This document shows, in pieces, positions 1 through 6,316 of a stretch of 7,521 nucleotides of DNA (its first letter is position 1; each line of letters begins with the position of its first letter). This DNA is from Candidatus Bathyarchaeota archaeon. GTDB lineage: Archaea > Thermoproteota > Bathyarchaeia > TCS64. The notes under the pieces are model-generated. The model made no database searches. It had not been told where the DNA came from and saw only the letters and a list, made by a program, of their open reading frames with translations. The stretch is taken from assembly GCA_030601645.1 (NCBI GenBank), contig JAUWBQ010000085.1, positions 1-7,521 on the forward strand, written 5' to 3'. Made by a program: the position numbers and the translations under genes.

Positions 1-2
1 CG

Positions 3-1646
3 GGCCTGGTGCAGAGCTACTTCGACCCGACGCTGGGAGAGGTGGTTTTGGAGGTCGAGAAGCCCGGCGTCGCCATAGGTAAGGGAGGATCCAACCTACT
101 AGACATAGTGAGAAAGACTCGGTGGAACCCCAACGTGGTGAGGTCTCCTCCGATACCGAGTCTTACAATAAAGCAGATCAGGGGCTTCCTCTACTCCAAG
201 AACAAGGAGAGGGAGCGCTTCCTGAGGGAGACGGGGGAGTCCATCTTCAGGCCTCTGTATAATCGATCAGGTGATGTGCGGGTCACCTTCTTGGGGGGCA
301 GCAAGCAGGTGGGCCGCTCCGCCATCCTCATCCGGAGTCGGGAGAGCTGTGTCCTCCTGGACTGCGGCATCAACCCTGGCACGAACAGGGCGATCAACGC
401 CTTCCCGAGGTTCGACATAAAAGAGTTCGACATGAGCGGTCTCGACGCAGTGGTGATCTCCCACGCCCACCTCGACCACTGCGGCTTCGTCCCCTACCTC
501 TTCAAATACGGATACGATGGCCCGGTCTATGCCTCTGAACCCACCGCCAGCCTGATGACACTCCTCCAGGGTGACTATCTAGACGTCATGAACAAGGAGG
601 GGAGATACCCGCCGTACAGCGCCGAGGACATCAGGGAGGTCATCATCCACACCATCCCCCTAGCCTGGGGGGAGGTCACCGACGTCTCACCTGACATCCG
701 CATCACGCTGCACAACGCAGGCCACATCCTAGGCTCGTCGATAATCCACCTCCATATCGGGAAAGGGCTGCATAACATTGTCTACACGGGTGACTTCAAG
801 TACGGATACACGACCCTTCTGGCCCCCGCGATCTTCCAGTTCCCCAGGGTCGAGACCCTGATTATGGAGAGCACCTACGGAGGGCCTGACAACGTCACTC
901 CGCCTCGGATGGAGACTGATGCCGAGTTCGTGGAGTTCACTAATCACATCCTGAAGGGGGGTAAGATGATCATCCCCGTGCCCGCCGTCGGCAGGGCTCA
1001 GGAGATCCTCATGGTCATCAACAAGTACATGGAGGAGGGGACCCTCACCGAGGTTCCCGTCTACATCGAGGGCATGATCTCCGAGGCCACGGGGATCCAC
1101 ACGGCGTATCCCGACTACCTCTCTGCAGAGCTGAGGGAACAGATACTCAGGGAGGGCGTGAACCCCTTCGAGTCGGACTATTTTACAGTCGTGAAGCAGC
1201 ACGATCTCCGTGACGAGATAGCCGAAGGGGAGCCGTGCATCATAATGGCCACAGCCGGGATGATGGAGGGGGGTCCCGTGATGGAGTACTTCAAACGCCT
1301 GGCACCGCAGGAGGAGAACGGCCTCGTTTTCGTGAGCTACCAGGTGGCGGGGACCCAGGGCCAGAGGATCCAGGCGGGGATGCGCTCCATCCAGACCTTC
1401 AACCACAGCGGGAAGATGCAGGTCACCAACATACGGCTCACCACCCATACCATCGAAGGTTTCTCAGGCCACTCCGACCGGAAGCAGCTCCTGAACTACG
1501 TGAGGAAGATGAGGCCGACCCCCCGGAGGGTGTTCATGGTCCACGGCGAGGAGTCCAAGTGCCAGAACATGGCCAGGACGGTCTCACGATTCCGAGGTAT
1601 GCGGGCGCATGCTCCCGACCTGCTTGAGACCTTTCGCTTAGCTTAG
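3..1646 (+). CDS. Archaeal CPSF-type beta-CASP ribonuclease aCPSF1 (FttA), 5'-truncated
   Basis: Metallo-beta-lactamase/beta-CASP nuclease that cleaves RNA 3' ends; the family (aCPSF1/FttA) is the general archaeal transcription termination factor. The frame is open to the left edge, so the GTG at position 9 is probably internal. About 547 residues are visible against roughly 630-640 for the family, so most of the N-terminal KH region is missing. Numbering from the codon at 9, a KH-type GKGG loop lies at 24-27. The catalytic motifs are complete: HAHLDH 152-157, H239 in AGHILGS, D262 in TGDFKYG, beta-CASP motif A E287 (ESTYG), motif B H488 (SGHSD) and motif C H512 (VHGE). The C-terminus (LETFRLA) is intact and family-like. 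In other archaea this gene often follows psmB, which may lie just outside the window (inference). It converges on sepF, 15 bases away. The family assignment is very secure. Confidence 0.96.
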   Translation, partial: GLVQSYFDPTLGEVVLEVEKPGVAIGKGGSNLLDIVRKTRWNPNVVRSPPIPSLTIKQIRGFLYSKNKERERFLRETGESIFRPLYNRSGDVRVTFLGGSKQVGRSAILIRSRESCVLLDCGINPGTNRAINAFPRFDIKEFDMSGLDAVVISHAHLDHCGFVPYLFKYGYDGPVYASEPTASLMTLLQGDYLDVMNKEGRYPPYSAEDIREVIIHTIPLAWGEVTDVSPDIRITLHNAGHILGSSIIHLHIGKGLHNIVYTGDFKYGYTTLLAPAIFQFPRVETLIMESTYGGPDNVTPPRMETDAEFVEFTNHILKGGKMIIPVPAVGRAQEILMVINKYMEEGTLTEVPVYIEGMISEATGIHTAYPDYLSAELREQILREGVNPFESDYFTVVKQHDLRDEIAEGEPCIIMATAGMMEGGPVMEYFKRLAPQEENGLVFVSYQVAGTQGQRIQAGMRSIQTFNHSGKMQVTNIRLTTHTIEGFSGHSDRKQLLNYVRKMRPTPRRVFMVHGEESKCQNMARTVSRFRGMRAHAPDLLETFRLA

Positions 1647-1650
1647 AAAT

Positions 1651-1661
1651 CCCGGAACGGG
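1651..1661. terminator. Small inverted repeat between convergent genes
   Basis: CCCG-GAA-CGGG can form a 4-bp stem with a 3-base loop. It fills most of the 15-base gap between the stop codons of aCPSF1 and sepF. No T-tract follows on either strand, so it is at best a weak terminator or processing mark. It could be chance. Confidence 0.2.
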
Positions 1662-1967
1662 CTAGGCGCGCCAGATCTTCACAGTCTTTGGCGTCAGGAT
1701 GACCCTCTCCTCTCCGAGGCGGGCGATGTCGCCGGCGATCAGGGCGGCGTACTCGTTTAGCTCGTTGATGGCCCTCTTCACGTCCTCGATGTTGTGCTTA
1801 GCCAGGGGCGAGACGTTGGTGATGACGATGTTGCCCGCCCTCACTTCAGACTTAATAATGTCCACGTCTTCATACGCCTTGAGCGGAATGGCCTTGATAT
1901 ACGTCTCGGTGGGGGATTCGACATTCGCCTCGCTTCGGCCTATTATCTTATCTATCACGCCTCTCAC
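1662..1967 (-). CDS. sepF: Archaeal cell division protein SepF
   Basis: A 101-aa SepF/YlmF-family protein (DUF552), the membrane anchor of the FtsZ ring in FtsZ-using archaea. The first 11 residues (MRGVIDKIIGR) look like the short amphipathic membrane-targeting helix of SepF. A variable linker to about residue 22 leads into the SepF fold, with YIKAIPL 23-29, GNIVITNVSPL 45-55 and the signature GDIARLGEERV 79-89, ending in KIWRA. Length and domain order match archaeal homologues. The start is GTG at 1967-1965. The frame is open further upstream to a TAA but contains no ATG, GTG or TTG there, so this is the longest ordinary start. A GAGG lies 11 bases before it, a rather long spacing. No ftsZ is visible, so the partner must be elsewhere. 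The gene converges on aCPSF1 and diverges from the PUA gene. Confidence 0.9.
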   Translation of the reverse strand: MRGVIDKIIGRSEANVESPTETYIKAIPLKAYEDVDIIKSEVRAGNIVITNVSPLAKHNIEDVKRAINELNEYAALIAGDIARLGEERVILTPKTVKIWRA

Positions 1968-1977
1968 TGGGATCCCA
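1968..1977. repeat. Perfect 10-bp palindrome abutting the sepF start
   Basis: TGGGATCCCA is a perfect palindrome ending one base before the sepF GTG codon. It has no loop, so it would fit a protein-binding site better than an RNA hairpin. Palindromes of this length are expected several times by chance in 7.5 kb, so only the position is suggestive. It occupies the space between the weak GAGG and the start codon. Confidence 0.25.
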
Positions 1978-2036
1978 TCCTCGAATAACCCTAGATCTGG
2001 CCAGGGGTTACCTACTGTGTTAGTGATATCTTCTGC

Positions 2037-2050
2037 CTTTAAGCTTTATT
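2037..2050 (+). promoter_or_regulatory. TATA-like element for the PUA-domain gene
   Basis: The AT-rich stretch CTTTAAGCTTTATT is centred about 25 bases before the ATG at 2066, the usual archaeal distance from TATA box to transcription start. Transcription would then begin at or next to the start codon, giving a leaderless mRNA, and indeed no Shine-Dalgarno sequence is present. Read on the other strand, the same A+T block could serve sepF with a leader of about 50 bases. Confidence 0.5.
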
Positions 2051-2065
2051 AATGAGCGTGTAGTG

Positions 2066-2554
2066 ATGCCTTCCGATAAAAAGCCGTTATTATTTAAGAG
2101 GCGTGTGCTGCGTCGAAAGGACGCGAATAGACTGAAGGAAGAGGCCTTAGGGCTTTTCGTGACAGGAAAGTATCGGACCATTAGCCAGGCCGAGCTTGAG
2201 GACGGTTCTATGATCTATCTCTTCGATGGTGAGATGCTGCTCACAAGAAGGGATGGCATCCTTCTCCCAACCCTGAAAAACCCCAATCTGGAGAGATTCC
2301 CCTCCGTGATAGTGGACATGGGGGCGATACCCTACGTCTGTAACGGTGCCGACGTGATGGCTCCGGGGATAGTAGAAATAAGAGGCAAGTTCGAGAAAGA
2401 TGCCCTGCTGATAATCAGAGACGTCCAACACGGAAAGGCTCTTGGTGTGGGCTTGGCGCTGGACTCCTCGGAGGACATGAAAGAGATGAAGAGAGGAAAG
2501 GCGGTCGTCAACCTCCATCACGTCGGAGATAAACTCTGGGAAGCGATCAACTAA
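2066..2554 (+). CDS. MCT-1/Tma20-like PUA-domain RNA-binding protein
   Basis: A 162-aa protein with the layout of the archaeal COG2016 family. A basic N-terminal domain (about 1-75, DUF1947-like, with KRRVLRRKDANRLKEEA) is followed by a C-terminal PUA domain (about 81-157), recognisable from VDMGAIPYVCNGADVMAPGI at 83-102. Eukaryotic relatives MCT-1/Tma20 bind the small ribosomal subunit and act in tRNA release and reinitiation with DENR; the archaeal role is less defined, so a ribosome-linked role is inferred. ATG 2066 is preferred to the adjacent GTG 2063 because a TATA-like element ends about 15 bases upstream, implying a leaderless transcript. The gene diverges from sepF and converges on the 58-aa membrane protein gene, 30 bases away. 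A tRNA-modifying PUA enzyme is unlikely, since no catalytic domain is attached. Confidence 0.88.
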   Translation: MPSDKKPLLFKRRVLRRKDANRLKEEALGLFVTGKYRTISQAELEDGSMIYLFDGEMLLTRRDGILLPTLKNPNLERFPSVIVDMGAIPYVCNGADVMAPGIVEIRGKFEKDALLIIRDVQHGKALGVGLALDSSEDMKEMKRGKAVVNLHHVGDKLWEAIN

Positions 2555-2584
2555 CTCATCAAAGCACCAGTGACGATGATTTAC

Positions 2585-2761
2585 CTAAACTAGAAATCTT
2601 AGTGCCAGAACAATTGCAAAGGAGACGAAGATGAGGGCGAGGGCCAACATGGAGGCGGTGAACAGCTTCCACCAGAATCCGAAGCGTTCATATCCCCTTT
2701 GGTAGTTTTCAAGGTACTCCCGGAAAATTCTGGTTAGCCTCTCTGTGACCCCCTCACCCAC
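2585..2761 (-). CDS. Small single-span membrane protein, 58 aa, unknown function
   Basis: An unrecognised short gene read on the minus strand from GTG 2761 to TAG 2585. Residues 6-27 (TERLTRIFREYLENYQRGYERF) are charged and aromatic and look like an amphipathic helix. Residues 33-54 form one strongly hydrophobic segment of about 22 residues (FTASMLALALIFVSFAIVLA core), followed by RFLV, so it resembles a C-terminally anchored membrane protein. Three sequence facts favour a real gene. A GAGG (plus-strand 2771-2774) lies 9 bases before the GTG. An in-frame TAG lies just upstream and fixes the start. A TATA-like element lies at a suitable distance. It diverges from the CoA-transferase and converges on the PUA gene. 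A SecE-like identity was considered, but the family motif is absent. Expression is not shown. Confidence 0.6.
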   Translation of the reverse strand: MGEGVTERLTRIFREYLENYQRGYERFGFWWKLFTASMLALALIFVSFAIVLALRFLV

Positions 2762-2804
2762 TTGGAACCGCCTCTACATGTTAGTTTGTTACATTGCTCC
2801 TCGC

Positions 2805-2815
2805 ATAAAGTTTAT
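2805..2815. promoter_or_regulatory. Symmetric TATA-like element shared by divergent genes
   Basis: ATAAA-G-TTTAT is an inverted repeat with a one-base centre, so it reads as a TATA box on both strands. On the plus strand it predicts a start of transcription near 2838, just before the CoA-transferase start codons (GTG 2846, ATG 2855). On the minus strand it predicts a start near 2782, about 20 bases before the GTG of the 58-aa gene and upstream of its GAGG. The purine-rich base run next to each arm could act as BRE. Positions come from spacing rules only. Confidence 0.45.
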
Positions 2816-2854
2816 CTTGTACAGGGCATTTTTTCAGGAGACCCGGTGATTCGA

Positions 2855-3994
2855 ATGGGAATTCTTGACGACATTAGGATTCTGGACTTCAGCCATGTCT
2901 ACTTCGGCCCATACACTACCATGATTCTTGGAGATATGGGGGCAGACGTGATAAAGATCGAGCCGCCTTGGGGGGAGGCCGCCAGGCTGTACCCGCCCCT
3001 CTATGGAGGAATGAGCGGCGTCTTCCTCTACCTCGACAGGAACAAGAGGGGAATGACTCTCAACCTCAAGGAACCTGAGGCCAAGGAGATTGCCCTAGCT
3101 CTCGCTGAAAAGAGCGACGTGTTGGTCGAGAACTTCAAGCGTGGCACGATGGACAAGCTCGGCCTCGGGTATGACGATATAAAAAGTGTAAAGCCTGACA
3201 TCATCTACGCCTCTCTGAGCGGTTTCGGCCTCGACGGCCCCTACATGGAGAGGACGAGCTTCGCCCCCATCGCCGCAGCCATCTCCGGCTGGATGAGGCT
3301 CACCGGAGACCTCGTCGACCCCGAAGGGCCTCCCATTAGATCGGCTGAGTGGCACGGGGATCTGGATCCCGGCCTCTGGGGGGTCATATCGATACTAGGA
3401 GCCATCCGCCACCACGACAAGACCGGGGAGGGACAGCTCATCGACGTCTCCCAGCTTGACACGATGATCGCCCAGACCGGAGTTTCCATCACCAGGTACA
3501 CAATGAGCGGCGAGCTGCCCTGGCAGGCTAGGAAAAAGTACATGGGCCTCAGCACGTTCGGCATGTTCCAGGCCGTCGACGGCTATGTCTACATCGCTGC
3601 CGACCCCTACATGGCGCCGCGCCTCGTGAAGGGGATGGGGGTGGAGAGCCTGGAGACGACGGAGGAGCTCAGGGAATGGGTGTCGAAAAACAAGGTGGAC
3701 GACATCGTTAAGGCTCTTGTCGCCGAGTCCATCCCGGTGGCTCCAGTGCTTCAGGTGGACAAGACCCTGGAGGACCCCCATGTGAAGGCGAGGGGGATAA
3801 TCTGGGAGGCGGAGCATCCAACAGCGGGCACGGTCAGAGCTCCCGGGTTCCCCGTGAAGATGAGCGAGACTCCGGGTTCGTACAGGCTTCCGGCGCCCCA
3901 GCTTGGAGAGCACAACGAGGAGATCCTCACCCAGCTCCTCGGCTACTCGAAGGAGCAGGTGGAAGATCTTAGGAAGGCCGGGATCTTAGGATAG
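2855..3994 (+). CDS. Class III (CaiB/BaiF family) CoA-transferase
   Basis: A 379-aa cytoplasmic enzyme that moves coenzyme A between carboxylic acids by way of an aspartyl-CoA thioester. The N-terminal Rossmann-like part is typical: ILDFSHVYFGPYTTMILGDM near 9-28, GADVIKIEPP, LDRNKRGMTLNLK, and SDVLVENFKRGTMDKLGLGYD. Asp169 (HGDLDPG) falls where formyl-CoA transferase has its catalytic aspartate, followed by the family's HDKTGEGQLIDVSQLD. The glycine-rich loop of formyl-CoA transferase (GGGGQ) is not seen; the region reads MGLSTFGMFQAVDG, so oxalate/formate activity is doubtful. Substrate cannot be named. A GTG at 2846 has GGAG 5 bases ahead and may be the true start, adding three residues; ATG 2855 is kept because it matches family N-termini. 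No partner acyl-CoA gene adjoins it. 2-Methylacyl-CoA racemases share this fold. Confidence 0.92.
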   Translation: MGILDDIRILDFSHVYFGPYTTMILGDMGADVIKIEPPWGEAARLYPPLYGGMSGVFLYLDRNKRGMTLNLKEPEAKEIALALAEKSDVLVENFKRGTMDKLGLGYDDIKSVKPDIIYASLSGFGLDGPYMERTSFAPIAAAISGWMRLTGDLVDPEGPPIRSAEWHGDLDPGLWGVISILGAIRHHDKTGEGQLIDVSQLDTMIAQTGVSITRYTMSGELPWQARKKYMGLSTFGMFQAVDGYVYIAADPYMAPRLVKGMGVESLETTEELREWVSKNKVDDIVKALVAESIPVAPVLQVDKTLEDPHVKARGIIWEAEHPTAGTVRAPGFPVKMSETPGSYRLPAPQLGEHNEEILTQLLGYSKEQVEDLRKAGILG

Positions 3995-4006
3995 CCTCGT
4001 AAACCG

Positions 4007-4014
4007 TTTTAAAT
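4007..4014 (+). promoter_or_regulatory. TATA box of pcm
   Basis: TTTTAAAT is preceded by GTAAACCG, a plausible BRE. The expected transcription start, about 25 bases on, is near 4035, giving a leader of under 10 bases before ATG 4043. A second AT-rich run (TTTAAA, 4028-4033) is too close to the ATG to be the main box. Confidence 0.5.
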
Positions 4015-4042
4015 CCTTCAACCTTTCTTTAAACGGATCATC

Positions 4043-4726
4043 ATGCCCAATTTCTCCGAGCTGAGAGCCGAGATGGTCAGGCGCTACCGGAGGGCTGGGT
4101 ACATCAAGACGGAGGTGATTGCCCGGGCGGTGATGAGCGTGCCCCGTGAGGAGTTCATGTCGCCTTCGTATGTCGAATACTCGTACGTCGACCAGCCCTT
4201 CCCCATCCCTGGGGACGGCAGGCAGACGATCTCAGCCCCCTACATGTATCCCATGTTCTATGACCCCCTGGGATTGAAGGCCGGAGAGAGACTCCTGGAG
4301 GTCGGGGCGGGCTCGGGATACGGCGCAGCTCTGGCCCGCGAGCTTGTAGGCCCGGAGGGGTTCGTCGTCTCGATGGAGATAAACCCCGCTACCTTCCGCT
4401 TCGCCAAGGAGAACCTGAAGAGAACGGGATACGACGACGTCGTCCTAGTCCTGGGAGACGGCTCCCTAGGCCATCCTGAGATGGCCCCGTACGACGCGAT
4501 ATGCGTCACAGCGGCCTGCCCAGAGATCCCCCAGCCCTTGATCGAACAGATGGGGGCCCCAGGGAGGCTGATGGCACCGGTGGGCGGCAGCTACAGCCTC
4601 TACGGCCAGGACCTCGTGCTCCTGGAGAAAGACGCCGAAGGCCATATGGAGAAAAGGGTCCTGATGAAGGTCTCCTACGTCCCCCTCACCGGGAAACATG
4701 GGTATTCGAGGAGGGAGCGGGGCTGA
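4043..4726 (+). CDS. pcm: Protein-L-isoaspartate O-methyltransferase
   Basis: A 227-aa SAM-dependent methyltransferase that methylates the alpha-carboxyl of L-isoaspartyl residues formed by protein ageing, which allows their repair to aspartate. Visible marks are the family's substrate segment GDGRQTISAPYM at 57-68, SAM motif I LLEVGAGSGYG at 84-94, the acidic residue after strand 2 (E112 in VVSMEINP), GDGS near 138-141, and the EIPQPLIEQMGAPGRLMAPVG block at 161-181. The ending VPLTGKHG at 213-220 is also characteristic. Length fits archaeal and bacterial PIMTs, which run to about 210-230. No strong Shine-Dalgarno sequence is present, in keeping with a very short leader. The NAD kinase gene follows after 43 bases. 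Confidence 0.95.
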   Translation: MPNFSELRAEMVRRYRRAGYIKTEVIARAVMSVPREEFMSPSYVEYSYVDQPFPIPGDGRQTISAPYMYPMFYDPLGLKAGERLLEVGAGSGYGAALARELVGPEGFVVSMEINPATFRFAKENLKRTGYDDVVLVLGDGSLGHPEMAPYDAICVTAACPEIPQPLIEQMGAPGRLMAPVGGSYSLYGQDLVLLEKDAEGHMEKRVLMKVSYVPLTGKHGYSRRERG

Positions 4727-4731
4727 TACCT

Positions 4732-4763
4732 GTTTTAAGGGATAGTACGCAAACCTTAGGTGA
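4732..4763 (+). promoter_or_regulatory. Possible weak promoter and Shine-Dalgarno site of the NAD kinase
   Basis: AGGTGA at 4758-4763 matches part of the archaeal anti-Shine-Dalgarno complement (AGGAGGTGATC) and lies 6 bases before the TTG at 4770, so it decides that start. TTTTAAGG at 4732-4739 resembles a TATA box, but it would place transcription at about 4761, inside the Shine-Dalgarno site. Cotranscription with pcm is therefore at least as likely. Confidence 0.5.
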
Positions 4764-4769
4764 AGGGTC

Positions 4770-5606
4770 TTGAAGGCTGGGTTGGTTTCCCGGGTAGACA
4801 AACAAGAAGCCCTTGATGTGGTCCGCGGGATCTACGATTACCTTGTATCCAAGGGTGTACAGGTCCAGATGGAGACGGAGATAGCCCTCGCCATGGACAT
4901 GCCCGGAAAGAACTCGGACCTGGGAGACATGGATACGGACTTCATGATAACCGTGGGGGGGGACGGAACCATACTGCGGACGGCGATGCAGATGCAAGAG
5001 CCTGGCACCCCCATCCTTGGAGTCAACCTGGGCAGCAGAGGCTTTCTCACCGAAGTATACCCAGAGGACGTGAAACCAGCCCTCGACAAGGTTCTCAAAG
5101 AAGAATACGTACTTGAGGAGTGCCTGAAGCTCTCTTCCAGGAACCCTGAAATGGACAAGGATTTCCCGGACAGCCTGAACGAGGTCCTCGTGGCATCGCC
5201 TCTCCCCTCCAAGGCCCTTGATGCGCGACTCATCATCGACGGGAAGCACATCCTCGACATCCAGGCAGACGGGATAATAGCCTCCACGCCGACAGGCTCC
5301 ACGGCATACAACCTCTCCGCCGGGGGGGCCATCCTCTCGCCAGATTTGGATGCGATCATCCTCACAGCCATCTGCCCATACAGCTACTTCCGGAGCATCG
5401 TCGTCCCCAAGGAGAGCAGAATAACCATAGAGCTGCTGAAACCCGAGGCCGAAGCCCTTGTGATCATAGACGGTAGGGACTATACCGCGGTTAAACCCCT
5501 GTCCTCGGTAGAGGTCCGGGTCAGCCAGCACAAGGCCAGGTTCATCAGGTTCAGATCCTTCTACGAGAGGCTGGAGAGACGCCTCGTGTTCAGGCGTATG
5601 AGATGA
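4770..5606 (+). CDS. nadK: NAD kinase (ATP/polyphosphate-type fold)
   Basis: A 278-aa enzyme phosphorylating NAD(H) to NADP(H). The diagnostic motifs are all there: GGDGTIL at 63-69 (catalytic Asp in GGDG), NLGSRGFLTE at 86-95, the NAD-binding DGIIASTPTGSTAYNLSAGG at 167-186, and ICPYSYFRSIVVP near 201-213. The second motif carries Arg90 where many homologues have Leu (G-x-L-GFL). Start is TTG 4770, supported by AGGTGA 6 bases upstream and by the family-like N-terminus KAGLVSRVDKQEAL; no ATG is available before residue 34. Phosphate donor use (ATP or polyphosphate) cannot be read from the sequence. It lies 43 bases after pcm and about 45 before nob1, all on one strand, so a common transcript is plausible. 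Confidence 0.95.
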   Translation: MKAGLVSRVDKQEALDVVRGIYDYLVSKGVQVQMETEIALAMDMPGKNSDLGDMDTDFMITVGGDGTILRTAMQMQEPGTPILGVNLGSRGFLTEVYPEDVKPALDKVLKEEYVLEECLKLSSRNPEMDKDFPDSLNEVLVASPLPSKALDARLIIDGKHILDIQADGIIASTPTGSTAYNLSAGGAILSPDLDAIILTAICPYSYFRSIVVPKESRITIELLKPEAEALVIIDGRDYTAVKPLSSVEVRVSQHKARFIRFRSFYERLERRLVFRRMR

Positions 5607-5652
5607 GGAACACCGGATCACAGCAAATCAACTGCATTTACTCGTGGTAGAT

Positions 5653-6192
5653 ATGGATGAGAAAGATGCTCAGGGTCACGTACTGCTCCTCGACACATCA
5701 GCCTTCATACTGGGATACATGGCGACAGATACCAACGCCGAGCATTACTCAGTCCCCGCTGTCCGTGACGAGTTGATCGAGGGGAGCCTAAACCGGCTCA
5801 GATTCGACAACGCGGTTAGCACGGGCCATCTGAAGGTATTGGACCCAGCCCCAAAGTTCTCAGAGGAGCTTCATGAGGTCGCCAGGGAGATGGGAGAGGA
5901 AGGAGTCTTGTCCATAACCGACAAGCAGCTGCTGGCTCTGGGTTTATCACTGTTGTCTCAGGGGAAGGTATCAACTGTGGTATCTGACGACTACTCCGTA
6001 CAGAACATGGCTAACAGGCTGGGCCTGGGTTTCAAGAGCCTAGCAACGCCTGGAATACAGCGGAGATTCGACTGGATCGTCTATTGCCCTGGTTGCCGGA
6101 GGAGGTTCGAGGACCTCCAGAAGGGGAAAACCTGTCCCATTTGCGGCACCGAGTTGAAGCGGAGACCGGGAGACAAGAAAAGAATCAGTTAA
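5653..6192 (+). CDS. nob1: Ribosome maturation endonuclease Nob1 (PIN domain plus zinc ribbon)
   Basis: A 179-aa homologue of Nob1, the metal-dependent endonuclease that trims the 3' end of small-subunit rRNA. The PIN domain spans about 10-125, with acidic residues D14 (LLLDTSAF), E40 (RDELIEG), D90 (SITDKQLLALG) and D112/D113 (VVSDDYSVQNMANRLG). A basic linker leads to a zinc ribbon with C145-x2-C148 (YCPGC) and C161-x2-C164 (TCPIC), ending in a basic tail. The order and length of PIN then ribbon are typical of archaeal Nob1 and separate it from toxin-type VapC proteins, which lack the ribbon. A GTG at 5644 in the same frame would add three residues; neither start has a clear Shine-Dalgarno site. 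It lies close behind the NAD kinase gene and may share its transcript. Confidence 0.94.
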   Translation: MDEKDAQGHVLLLDTSAFILGYMATDTNAEHYSVPAVRDELIEGSLNRLRFDNAVSTGHLKVLDPAPKFSEELHEVAREMGEEGVLSITDKQLLALGLSLLSQGKVSTVVSDDYSVQNMANRLGLGFKSLATPGIQRRFDWIVYCPGCRRRFEDLQKGKTCPICGTELKRRPGDKKRIS

Positions 6193-6217
6193 ACCGAGGG
6201 GCTATCAGAGCCGGGGT

Positions 6218-6316
6218 ATGAACGTCCCGAAGGATAAAGGGAACGGGACGCTCAAATGTCCACATTGCGGGACAAGATTAAAAGTGGGTAGATTGACAGA
6301 TTATACTGAAGGATAA
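6218..6316 (+). CDS. Putative 32-aa CxxC (zinc-knuckle-like) peptide
   Basis: A short frame reading MNVPKDKGNGTLKCPHCGTRLKVG and on to a TAA at 6314-6316. Its one recognisable element is C14-PH-C17 in a CPHCGTRLK context, the usual form of one half of a zinc ribbon; with only two cysteines (and H16) it would need a partner or dimer to bind zinc. It begins 25 bases after the nob1 stop. Its stop overlaps the next start by one base (TAATG), the best argument that it is translated. No good Shine-Dalgarno site precedes it, only a GAGGGG 17 bases upstream. It resembles the second cysteine knuckle of Nob1 (CPICGTELK) and could be a decayed copy of it. It is not a recognised family. Confidence 0.42.
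   Translation: MNVPKDKGNGTLKCPHCGTRLKVGRLTDYTEG

Noticed and set aside
729..1448. 239-codon minus-strand frame inside aCPSF1
   Set aside because: It is an antisense shadow of conserved nuclease sequence, rich in His, Gly and Asp as such shadows are, with no promoter or ribosome site noted.
1968..2047. In-frame upstream extension of sepF (reads like GNPWPDLGLFEDGIP before the start)
   Set aside because: The frame is open to a TAA but contains no ATG, GTG or TTG, and family members begin near the amphipathic helix. It is treated as chance openness.
2566..2580. Possible C-box of a C/D guide RNA (GTGACGATGAT)
   Set aside because: It does not match RTGATGA exactly and no D box or paired C'/D' boxes lie at a workable distance.
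2585..2761. SecE/Sec61-gamma identity for the 58-aa membrane protein
   Set aside because: Size and a single C-terminal span fit, and an F-x-x-EY pattern is present, but the conserved proline and the Gly-rich IGF segment are missing and no Spt5 gene is adjacent.
2762..2854. 31-codon N-terminal extension of the CoA-transferase from ATG-like codon 2762
   Set aside because: It would run through the divergent promoter, and family proteins begin near residue 1 of the ATG 2855 version, which also places the catalytic aspartate at 169.
3395..3913. 172-codon minus-strand frame inside the CoA-transferase
   Set aside because: It lies wholly opposite a conserved catalytic region and has no independent support.
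4686..5621. 311-codon open frame on the minus strand opposite the NAD kinase
   Set aside because: It is the antisense shadow of a gene with complete NAD kinase motifs, in GC-rich DNA that keeps the reverse frames open. Its translation shows no known family.
5653..6192. VapC-type toxin reading of the PIN-domain protein
   Set aside because: The C-terminal four-cysteine ribbon and length are those of Nob1, and no antitoxin gene precedes it.
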